A stretch of DNA of 57,983 bases, taken from positions 91,957 through 149,939 of the forward strand of contig NZ_JAERMK010000014.1 in assembly GCF_016918015.1 (NCBI RefSeq), given 5' to 3'. Both the position numbers and the translations under genes were made by a program. This DNA is from Glycomyces sp. YM15. GTDB lineage: Bacteria; Actinomycetota; Actinomycetes; Mycobacteriales; Micromonosporaceae. This document shows positions 50,982 to 57,983 of the stretch, piece after piece; within the stretch, counting starts at the first letter, position 1; each line of letters begins with the position of its first letter. A model generated the notes under the pieces. That model did not search any database. It was not told the DNA's origin and was given only the letters and a program-made list of their open reading frames with translations.

Positions 50982-53783
50982 CTACAGGTCGAGCTTGGCC
51001 AGTTCCGTTCTCGAGGAGACGCCGAGCTTCGGGTAGGCGTTGTACAGGTGGTAGCCCACGGTGCGCGGGCTGACGAACAGCTGCTCGCCGATCTGGCGGT
51101 TGGTGAGACCGTCCGCGGCGAGGCGCACCACCTGGAGTTCCTGCGGCGTCAGGAGTTCGGCCAGGTCGGGCTTCGACTCGACGGCCGTCGAGTCGCCCGC
51201 GGCGCGCAGTTCCCCTTGGGCCCGTTGCGTCCACGGCACCGTGCCAAGCCGCTCGAAGACCTCGGTGGCCTCACGCAGGTGCGCCCGCGCCTCGTTGATG
51301 CGCCGCACCCGCCGCAGCCACTCGCCGTAGAGCAGCTCGGTGCGGGCCCGCTCGAACGGGTCGATGTCGTCGGCGCGGTGCAGCTCCACGGCCCGCGCGA
51401 AGTGCGTCCCGGCCTCGGCCTCGGTCGCGAACAGCGCGCGGCACCGCTCCACGAGCGCCTCCCAGTAGGACCGCCCGGTGGCGTCGGCCCAGTCGGCGAA
51501 CCAGTCGAACGCCTCCTTGACCTCGGGGAGCCGACCGGACCGGAACGCGGCCTCCACGAGCGTCGGCACCTGCATCAGGACCTCCATGGGCGTGACGCCC
51601 TCGGCGATCCGCAGCAGCCGCTCGAACGCGGCCTCATAGCGGCCGAGCCCGAGTTCCAGGAGCCCCAGCGCGGTGTCGGCCGGGATCACCGAGTCCTCGG
51701 GCGCGTCCTGGATCGCGGCGGCCACGAGCTCGCGGCAGCGCCGCTCCTCGCCGCGGATGGCGGCGATCGGCAGCAGCACCCAGATGCGGCCCTGCATGAG
51801 CGCCCGGCGGTCGTTCTGCTCGTGCGCCAGCTCGATCGCGCTGGACGCGGACGCCTGCGCGTCCGCATACCGTCCATAGTGGAACTGAGTTTGCGCTTGG
51901 ACCAGCAGCGCCTGCACGAGCGGGCTCAGCGCCCCGCGCTCACGGCAGGCCCGCACCTGCTCGGCCGCCGCCTGGTAGGCGGCCGGCACGTCACCGGCGA
52001 GGAACCGCCAGCGCGCGGCGAGGACCTGGTCGAACGCCTGGAAGTCCTGGTGGAGCGGCTGGTAGTAGTCGTAGAGGGAGCGCAGCGCGTCGACGGCCTC
52101 CCCGGCGGTGTCGTCGGGCTGGCGGTTGAGCCCGGCGGCGGCGCGGGCGAGGCGGCGCACCCAGGCGTTGTTGGAACCGCCGTACTTGGAGGCGAGCCCG
52201 GACGCGTACTTCACCTTCGTGAAATCGCCGGTCTCCCAGGCGTTCCAGACGCCGCGCAGCAGCGGGTAGCCGGTGTTCTCGTGGCCGGTGGCGGCGTAGT
52301 GCTCGGCCGAGTCCATCCACACGTCGAAGCCCTTGGAGTTCCCGGCCCAGGAGAGGATCGTGGCGCGGATGAGCGCGGTGCGGGCGAGGAGGACGTGGTC
52401 GTCGGTGAGGCGTTCGGCGGCCTCGGCGAGTTCCACGGCCTTGCCGGTCATACCTGCGACATAAGCGCATTGGGCGGCTTCGGTGAGGCGGCGGGCCCGG
52501 CGGCAGGGGTCGGGGGTGAAGCTCGCGGCGCGTTCGAGGGCGGCCATCTCGGCGACGCAGCCGCCGCGTTCGGCCTCATAGGAGGCGATGGATTCGAGGG
52601 CGGCGGCGGCCTTCTCGTCCAGGCCGGTGGTGGCGGCGGCGAGGTGGCGTGCGGCGCGGATGTCGCCGTCGCCGAACGCTTCGGAGAGCGCGCGGTGGGC
52701 TTCGATGCGGCGGGCGCGCGGCGCCGAATGGTATGCGGTGGAACGGATCAGGGGGTGGACGAACTCGATGCGGCCGCGGTGGTACCGCAGCAGGTCGTCC
52801 ACTTCGGCCGGTTCGAGGTCGGCCAGGCTCGCGTCGAGCTTCGCGGCGGCCTCGGCGATCACGGCGGTCTCACCGGTCTCCTCGGCGGCCGCGAGCAGCA
52901 TGATCGTGCGGGTGCTCTCGGGGAGGGCGATGATGCGTTCCGTGAACGCCTGCTTGATGCGGGAGGTCGTGGAGTAGCGACTGTTGGAGGTGTCGGCGCG
53001 CAGCAGCGACTCCTCGTTGTCGGCGGCCGGAAGCTCCAAGAGCGCCAGCGGGTTCCCCTCCGCCATGCGGAGGATCCAGTCGCGGCCGGTGAACGGGATC
53101 TCGTCGGCGCGCATGTCGAGGATCGCCTGCGAGGCGTCGAGGTCGAGCGGGCCGAGGGTCATCTCCGGGATGCCGGGGGCCGGGAAGTCGGGGGCGAAGC
53201 CGTCGCGCACGACCAGGACCATCGTGATCGACTCGGTCGAGAGCCGCCTGGCGGCGAACAGCAGTGCGTTCGTGGAGTCGCGGTCGAGCCAGTGCGCGTC
53301 GTCGATGACCACGTACACGGGCTGCTTCGCCGAAGCGTCCACGAGGAGGTTCAAGAGGGCGAGGCCGACCTGCAGCGAGTGGGCGCGTCCGGTGCCGTCA
53401 CCCATGCCGAGCGCGGTGCGCAGGGCCTCGGACTGCGCCGCGGGCAGGCGGTCGACGCGGTCGAGCAGCGGGTGGAGCAGCATCTGCAGTCCCGCATAGG
53501 ACCACGTGTGCTCCGCTTCCACGCCGAGGGTGCGCAGGACGGTGAACCCCTCGGCGCGCGGAATGACGGCGTCGACGATCGCGGACTTGCCGATCCCCGG
53601 CTCGCCGCGGACGACGAGCGCGCCGCCGTGGCCGACGCGGGCGCCGTCGAGGAGGGCCTGGATCGAATCGAGCTCGGCGTCGCGGCCGTACAGGACCGGG
53701 CGATCGTGATCGGGCTCGTCCAGGAGCGATGGGGCACCGGTGGCGCCCTGGCGCGCGCGCGTGCTGTCGGCAATGGGTTTCAC
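50982..53783 (-). CDS. Large AAA-TPR-LuxR regulator, module B
   Basis: About 933 residues from the GTG at 53783, chosen because GGATGGAG lies upstream and because the cis-element is then at the same distance (64-65 bases) as in module A; the frame extends to an ATG at 53849. Walker A VRGEPGIGKSAIV, Walker B VYVVIDDAHWLD, TPR-like middle, C-terminal LuxR HTH (TPQELQVVRLAADGLTNRQI, then FVSPRTVGYHLYNAYPKLGV). The HTH differs from module A at few positions, suggesting that both recognise the same site. A paralogue by duplication. Confidence 0.9.
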   Translation of the reverse strand: MKPIADSTRARQGATGAPSLLDEPDHDRPVLYGRDAELDSIQALLDGARVGHGGALVVRGEPGIGKSAIVDAVIPRAEGFTVLRTLGVEAEHTWSYAGLQMLLHPLLDRVDRLPAAQSEALRTALGMGDGTGRAHSLQVGLALLNLLVDASAKQPVYVVIDDAHWLDRDSTNALLFAARRLSTESITMVLVVRDGFAPDFPAPGIPEMTLGPLDLDASQAILDMRADEIPFTGRDWILRMAEGNPLALLELPAADNEESLLRADTSNSRYSTTSRIKQAFTERIIALPESTRTIMLLAAAEETGETAVIAEAAAKLDASLADLEPAEVDDLLRYHRGRIEFVHPLIRSTAYHSAPRARRIEAHRALSEAFGDGDIRAARHLAAATTGLDEKAAAALESIASYEAERGGCVAEMAALERAASFTPDPCRRARRLTEAAQCAYVAGMTGKAVELAEAAERLTDDHVLLARTALIRATILSWAGNSKGFDVWMDSAEHYAATGHENTGYPLLRGVWNAWETGDFTKVKYASGLASKYGGSNNAWVRRLARAAAGLNRQPDDTAGEAVDALRSLYDYYQPLHQDFQAFDQVLAARWRFLAGDVPAAYQAAAEQVRACRERGALSPLVQALLVQAQTQFHYGRYADAQASASSAIELAHEQNDRRALMQGRIWVLLPIAAIRGEERRCRELVAAAIQDAPEDSVIPADTALGLLELGLGRYEAAFERLLRIAEGVTPMEVLMQVPTLVEAAFRSGRLPEVKEAFDWFADWADATGRSYWEALVERCRALFATEAEAGTHFARAVELHRADDIDPFERARTELLYGEWLRRVRRINEARAHLREATEVFERLGTVPWTQRAQGELRAAGDSTAVESKPDLAELLTPQELQVVRLAADGLTNRQIGEQLFVSPRTVGYHLYNAYPKLGVSSRTELAKLDL

Positions 53784-53846
53784 GGCGGCTCCATCCTCAG
53801 GACGACCGGGGACCCCTCCAGGGTAGCCACGGGTGCCGACGGCCCG

Positions 53847-53977
53847 CATCTGTCATTCGACTGGGGTCGACTGGGGCGCTCGCCACCGGGTCGAACGCCC
53901 GCACCGACCGGGTTCGGCGGCCAGTCGCCGGGCCCAGTCGTCCGACCGGGGCGCGCGGGCCCGCGCGGTCCTAGCGT
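53847..53977. promoter_or_regulatory. Shared cis-element and promoter, module B
   Basis: CATCTGTC (53847-53854), ATT, CGACTGGGG (53858-53866), CGACTGGGG again at 53868-53876 (10 bases on). Inverted CCAGTCG at 53921-53927 and 53934-53940. TAGCGT (53972-53977) ends 7 bases before the ATG at 53985. Distances to both flanking starts equal those of module A. Confidence 0.78.
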
Positions 53978-53984
53978 CGACGCC

Positions 53985-54620
53985 ATGACCGCACCGACAG
54001 AGTTCCAGACGCCAAGGGGCGCAGCGCCGACGCGGGGCACGCTCCGCTGGGCGCCGGCGCTGTGGGCGGCTTACGCGCAGGCCGTGGCCTTCGCGGCCGC
54101 CGCGGTGACCGCGTTCCTGGTCACCGATATCGCCGCCGCCTTCCACGCCGCACCGGGGACGCGGCTGTGGCCGCTCGGCGCCCTCGCCATCGGCCTGGTG
54201 GTGGCGGCCAACGCCACCCGACGCGCCGGCACGCTCGGACGCGCCCGTTACACGGGTTCGATCGCCCTGGGGGCGTTGACGCTCAGCGCAGTGGCTCTGG
54301 CGCTCGCGCCGAGCTTCGGCTTCGCCGTAGGCGCGGCCGGGGCGTTCGGGATCGCCGCCGGGTCCACGATCGCGCTGACGGGCCGGGTGGTGGTGGCCGC
54401 GGAGATCGGCGACGGCTCCGGTTCGGTGGCGTTGTCGGCCGCGGCGCTCCTCGCCGGGATCGCGGCGGGCGTGGGCGCGCTGTTCGCGGTGCCGCTGTAC
54501 GGCTGGCGGGGTGTGTTCGGCCTCGTGGTGGTCGCGGCGGGGCTCGCGGCGTGGAAGTTCGCGGAACGTGTTCCGGATGACAACGCCGCGTTAGCGAAAA
54601 GTGACGTGAGATTCGCCTGA
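53985..54620 (+). CDS. Half-length MFS-type membrane protein, module B
   Basis: The 211-residue protein has six membrane segments. Its sequence follows the N-terminal half of the module A transporter (compare SAVALALAPSFGFAVGAAGA, then GRVVVAAE and YGWRGVFGLVVVAAGLAAW, with the matching helices there). It stops where the second half should begin, with a short polar tail (VPDDNAALAKSD). The signature motif A (GxLADRxxxR) is weak. It might work as a homodimer, be a regulator-linked remnant, or have lost function. Confidence 0.7.
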   Translation: MTAPTEFQTPRGAAPTRGTLRWAPALWAAYAQAVAFAAAAVTAFLVTDIAAAFHAAPGTRLWPLGALAIGLVVAANATRRAGTLGRARYTGSIALGALTLSAVALALAPSFGFAVGAAGAFGIAAGSTIALTGRVVVAAEIGDGSGSVALSAAALLAGIAAGVGALFAVPLYGWRGVFGLVVVAAGLAAWKFAERVPDDNAALAKSDVRFA

Positions 54621-54939
54621 GTTCCATGGGCGCACTGGGGTTTGGATGTCACGATGAGTCGTCCGGGTATTCGGAGGTTTTACCCGGCGCGCGGGCACCG
54701 GCCGTCCTGTGGCGGTGTCCGAGAGAAGGCCCCGGGGAGGTTCGAGACCCCGGGGCCTTCGCCATGTTCGACCCGATCGCCGCACTGCCGGTGGAGCGAT
54801 GCCGCCACGAAGCTCGATCGCCTCGCCGGCCGGCGCGCGGTCGCGGGCCATGCCGCCCGGATCCGGCGGCGGTCCTTGCGCCGGTCGCTGAGGGCGGCTT
54901 CAGCCTGGCTTCAGGTTTCGGCGACAGACCGGACTGGAC
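54621..54939. other. Gap with strong terminator
   Basis: No gene is seen. GAAGGCCCCGGGG (54725-54737), 10-base loop, CCCCGGGGCCTTC (54748-54760) forms a 13-bp perfect stem, serving the half-MFS gene and possibly the convergent HMG-CoA lyase gene. Confidence 0.7.
54725..54760 (+). terminator. Strong terminator after the half-MFS gene
   Basis: A 13-bp perfect G+C-rich stem with a 10-base loop, about 105 bases past the stop at 54620. No T tract. Confidence 0.8.
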
Positions 54940-55848
54940 TCATCTACGGCTCGCATGCTTCGCCAAGCGCGGCCCGGCGCGAAGCACGCCGGACTCGAGC
55001 GGACGACCCACGATCTCCTGGGCGAGTTCGGCAGTGCGGATGAGGGCTTCGAGGTCCACACCGGTCTCCACGCCCATGTCGTGGAGCATGTGGACCACTT
55101 CCTCGGTCGCCACATTGCCGGAAGCGCCTGGAGCGAACGGGCAGCCGCCGATGCCACCGACACTGGCGTCGAACTCCACGACGCCGCGATCGAGCGCAGT
55201 GAGGAGGTTGGCGAGGGCGGTCCCCCGGGTGTCATGAAAGTGCATGAGCATCGGCAGCGCGGTGTCGACGGCATCGAGCAGGTCCGTGACACGGCGAGGG
55301 GTGCCCATACCGGTGGTGTCGCCGAACGCGACCCGACCGGCCCCGGCGGCCTCGGCCGCCTCCACGATGCGGGCGACCTGCGCGGGAGCGATGTCGCCTT
55401 CGAAGGGGCAGCCGAAGCTCGTGGCGATGATGACCTCGATCGAGGCCAGGTGCTCGCGCGCCAGGCCGCAGATGTCGGGCAGCTCGGCGAGCGACTGGTC
55501 GACGCCGCGCCCGAGGTTCGCGCGGTTGTGGGTCTCCGACGCCGAGACGACCACTTCGACGGCGGTGAACCCGGCGTCGAGGGCCCGCCGCACGCCGCGG
55601 AGGTTCGGCGCGAGGGCGCTGTAGCGGATGCCGGAGTGCTTCTCGACGGCCGCCCACACCTCGGCGGCGTCGGCCATCTGCGGCACGGCCTTGGGGCTCA
55701 CGAAGCTCACGGCCTCGATCCGCTCCAGACCGGTGCGCGAGAGCGCATCGATCAGCCGGATCTTGTCCGCGGTCGGCACAGGGGGTTCGTTCTGCAGGCC
55801 GTCGCGCGGGGCGACCTCGCGCAAAGAGACCCGATCCGGCTGGTGCAT
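54940..55848 (-). CDS. mvaB: Hydroxymethylglutaryl-CoA lyase
   Basis: The 302-residue enzyme splits HMG-CoA to acetyl-CoA and acetoacetate, ending leucine breakdown. Signature: REVAPRDGLQNEP near the start, catalytic-site DTTGMGTP, metal ligands HFHDTRG, and the lid GGCPFAPGASGNVATE with the catalytic cysteine. Normal length. The upstream TetR gene on the same strand (183-base gap) may regulate it. Confidence 0.93.
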   Translation of the reverse strand: MHQPDRVSLREVAPRDGLQNEPPVPTADKIRLIDALSRTGLERIEAVSFVSPKAVPQMADAAEVWAAVEKHSGIRYSALAPNLRGVRRALDAGFTAVEVVVSASETHNRANLGRGVDQSLAELPDICGLAREHLASIEVIIATSFGCPFEGDIAPAQVARIVEAAEAAGAGRVAFGDTTGMGTPRRVTDLLDAVDTALPMLMHFHDTRGTALANLLTALDRGVVEFDASVGGIGGCPFAPGASGNVATEEVVHMLHDMGVETGVDLEALIRTAELAQEIVGRPLESGVLRAGPRLAKHASRR

Positions 55849-56031
55849 CGCTCCGCCTCCCCGGGCCGCGAACCGTTGCGACCCATCAGCCCATGCTAAC
55901 TCCGATCCCGAAATACGGGACAGGTGCCAACAGGAATGCGGGTGGCGCGACAGCGCGACCGTGCCCGACTCGTCGATACCGTCGGGCTGACCGACGACCA
56001 GGCGAGCCGCCGACCTGCGACGAGGCGCGCG

Positions 56032-56628
56032 CTAGCCCGGGTCGAGGGCCCGCAGCGCCGCCGCTCGCAGCAGGGCTGCCGTCTCGCCCGCGCTGACCTC
56101 TTCGCCCAAGGAGAGGTACGGGGTCGAGTTCATGAGACCGAAGGCGCCGTGGGCGAGCACGCGGGCCTGCTCGGGCAGGAGGCCGGGCCGAAGGCGGCAC
56201 AGGACGCCCACCCACTCCTCCACGTACACGCGCTGGAGCTTGCGCACCTGCCGCCGAGGCTCCTCCGGAAGCCGGTCGAGCTCATGCAGATGGAGGATGA
56301 CGATCTCGGGCGAGTCGATCACGACCTCGAGATGGAAGTCGACGAGCGCTTCGAGCGCCGCCTGCGGGTCCTCCGAATGCAGGGACGCCCAGTGCCGCCC
56401 GCCCGCGAGGAGTCGCTCCGAAACGGGGATGAGCGCGTCCGCGAGCATCTGCTCCTTGCCGCCCTTGAAATGGTGGTACAGCGCCGGGCCGGTGATGGAG
56501 GCGGCGGCGCCGATGTCGTCCATCGACACGCCGTGATAGCCGTGCTTGGCGAGCAGCTTCACGGCGACGTCGAGGATCTCGCGGCGGCGCTTCGAGCCGC
56601 CTCCGTTTTCAGCGACGTTGATTCCCAT
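56032..56628 (-). CDS. TetR-family regulator
   Basis: About 198 residues from the ATG at 56628 (a TTG at 56634 is possible). N-terminal TetR HTH: RRREILDVAVKLLAKHGYHG, VSMDDIGAAASITGPALYHHF. The C-terminal ligand-binding domain resembles those of acyl-CoA-responsive members, but that is weak. Upstream sequence has short inverted pairs (CGGT/ACCG near 56685). It probably controls itself and maybe mvaB. Confidence 0.88.
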   Translation of the reverse strand: MGINVAENGGGSKRRREILDVAVKLLAKHGYHGVSMDDIGAAASITGPALYHHFKGGKEQMLADALIPVSERLLAGGRHWASLHSEDPQAALEALVDFHLEVVIDSPEIVILHLHELDRLPEEPRRQVRKLQRVYVEEWVGVLCRLRPGLLPEQARVLAHGAFGLMNSTPYLSLGEEVSAGETAALLRAAALRALDPG

Positions 56629-56730
56629 CAGCAAGAGGCTACTCTGCGGTACGCCTTTGGGCAGGGAGGAAAAACCCCCTATCGGTACGGAGACCGCCGT
56701 CGAACCACATATCGTATAGGATTCCCGAGG

Positions 56731-57906
56731 TCAGGTCAGGTCCTCGGCACGGCGCTGCTGGATCGGGACCTCGTTCAGCAGCGCCTGGATCTCCGAACCG
56801 TCGAACAGGTCCGAGACGCCCTCCTGCGAGAAGACGCCGCCGCGCGCGTCCATCACCGACTGGTAGCTGTTGACGCGCATCCGGGGAATGCAGTGCCGGT
56901 GGTGCTGCACGATCCACTGGATCATGTGCTCACGCACCTCGCACCGCAGATCCCACTGATCCGACGGGTTCCGCGCCGATATCAGCATCCGCAACTGCAT
57001 GTACGGCCCCGTGGAGTCCAGCACCACGACACCCGCCTCCCGCCCGTCCCACAGCGGATTCTCGGACAGGAACCGCCGCAGCTCGACCCGCGCCGCCTCG
57101 ACCGGCAGCCGCCAGTCGACGTCCATCTTCACCGTGCCCATCACCTGCGGGTGGTCGCGGGTCCAGTTGACATAGGCGTGGTCGTTGAAGTACTTGGTGG
57201 GCAGGATGAGGCGCCGTTCGTCCCAGATACGCACCACCACATACGACAGGGTGATCTCCTCGATCCGCCCCCACTCGCCCTCGATGACCACGACGTCCTC
57301 CAACCGGAGCGCGTCGCCGAACGCCAGGGACAGGCCCGCGAACAGATTCGACAGCATCGTCTGGGCGGCCAGGGAGGCGACGACGGCGGCCACGCCCGCC
57401 GCGCCGAGCATCGTCGTGCCGAAGGCCCGCAGCTCCGGGATGTTGAACAGCACCAAGCCGACCGCGACCATCCACACCCCGGCCGAGATGAGCCGGTACA
57501 GCACGATGACCTGCGTGCGCCGCTTGCGGCCCCCCACATCGCTCTGATGGAGCGAACCCCACCGCTCCTGGATCGGGTCCTTGGCGACACTGAGCAGGTT
57601 GGACACGAGCCACGCACCGCTCGCCGCGGTGCCGAACAGCAGCCCCTGGCTCAGGTTGGCGTTCCACCCGTTCGGACTGCCGCCGCCCCACCCCGGCTCG
57701 GACTCGTGCACCAGCAGCAGGATCTGGACCCCGCCGGTCGCCGCCATGAACTGCGCCGGGTGCAGCGCCTTCCCGATCACCCGCGACCACCGCTCGGACG
57801 CGTGCCGCAACACGAGCCAGGTGACCAGCAGCCGCGTGAGACTGACGACGACGGCGGAGAGCAACGCCACCGCAACGATGACGATCCAGGGATCCAGGTT
57901 CCGCAT
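56731..57906 (-). CDS. MscS-family mechanosensitive channel
   Basis: About 391 residues from the ATG at 57906 (MRNLDPWIVIV); an ATG at 57948 would add a poorly conserved 14 residues. Four to five membrane segments precede the MscS pore helix GAAGVAAVVASLAAQTMLSN, rich in Gly and Ala as required. The beta domain (LRLEDVVVIEGEWGRIEEIT) and C-terminal cytosolic domain follow. It would release solutes at osmotic downshock. Confidence 0.9.
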   Translation of the reverse strand: MRNLDPWIVIVAVALLSAVVVSLTRLLVTWLVLRHASERWSRVIGKALHPAQFMAATGGVQILLLVHESEPGWGGGSPNGWNANLSQGLLFGTAASGAWLVSNLLSVAKDPIQERWGSLHQSDVGGRKRRTQVIVLYRLISAGVWMVAVGLVLFNIPELRAFGTTMLGAAGVAAVVASLAAQTMLSNLFAGLSLAFGDALRLEDVVVIEGEWGRIEEITLSYVVVRIWDERRLILPTKYFNDHAYVNWTRDHPQVMGTVKMDVDWRLPVEAARVELRRFLSENPLWDGREAGVVVLDSTGPYMQLRMLISARNPSDQWDLRCEVREHMIQWIVQHHRHCIPRMRVNSYQSVMDARGGVFSQEGVSDLFDGSEIQALLNEVPIQQRRAEDLT

Positions 57907-57983
57907 GGGCCTTAGGGTATCGCCAAACGTGAACATCCGACCCATCACAGTGACCGGTCGCCAGGGCAGCGGACGCGGGCCGG

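Noticed and set aside
50973..54620. A 1215-codon open frame on the plus strand spanning the whole LuxR gene region
   Set aside because: It is antisense to the module B regulator and only becomes the true half-MFS gene after 53985; the earlier part has shadow composition and no motif.

Overview
The window is high-G+C actinobacterial chromosome. Supporting signs are GTG and TTG starts, TGA/ATG stop-start overlaps, leaderless promoters, large AAA-LuxR regulators, chaplin-like secreted proteins, a ppk1-mutT1 pair and an IdeR/DmdR-type iron box. The overall look suggests a filamentous actinomycete, perhaps near Glycomycetaceae; that placement is an inference from gene style and not a sequence match.

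Layout. (1) 1-3784: right end of an integrated element with visibly lower G+C in part. It holds a DUF6338 membrane protein, a possible antisense small gene, an HNH protein and a tyrosine integrase. It ends in the 3' half of a tRNA-Pro(CGG), which is the attachment site. (2) 4045-17431: a 5'-truncated MFS gene, an ECF42-type sigma factor with its DGPF/YCII partner, a FAD oxidase, a secreted CE1 esterase with a ricin-type lectin domain, a double-excalibur protein, a three-gene two-component locus (kinase, regulator, DUF4097-like protein), and small conserved or unknown genes. (3) 17563-24001: an epimerase behind a palindrome, a DUF1275 protein, a frameshifted iron-box-controlled surface protein, an ArsR-type regulator with an MFS pump and a nested operator, a GPP34 protein and prephenate dehydratase. 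(4) 24220-29044: tRNA-Glu, tRNA-Asp, an acidic protein, polyphosphate kinase behind a PHO box, mutT1 and a decayed Rpn-like nuclease gene. A G/C homopolymer tract follows at 29053-29184. (5) 29209-41513: a multidomain GH3 enzyme divergent from a membrane-spanning Hsp70-like/beta-propeller fusion, an SRPBCC protein, a chaplin-like repeat protein and a second small secreted protein, a DUF368 lipid transporter, a degenerate kinase-like membrane protein, a solute-binding-like protein and an ArsR repressor. (6) 42044-45651: a LacI regulator, a HAD phosphatase, and radA behind a RecA-independent DNA-damage promoter. (7) 45782-54620: two paralogous modules, each with a giant AAA-TPR-LuxR regulator and a divergent MFS-type gene. 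They share an almost identical cis-element (CATCTGTC-N3-CGACTGGGG) and identical promoter geometry. In the second module the MFS gene is only half length. (8) 54940-57906: HMG-CoA lyase, a TetR regulator and an MscS channel.

The strongest candidates for something undescribed are the duplicated LuxR/MFS modules with their shared operator, the Hsp70-TM-propeller fusion, the ABAB chaplin-like protein with its small secreted neighbour, and the frameshifted gene behind the iron box. All function calls are read from motifs by eye; no database search was run.
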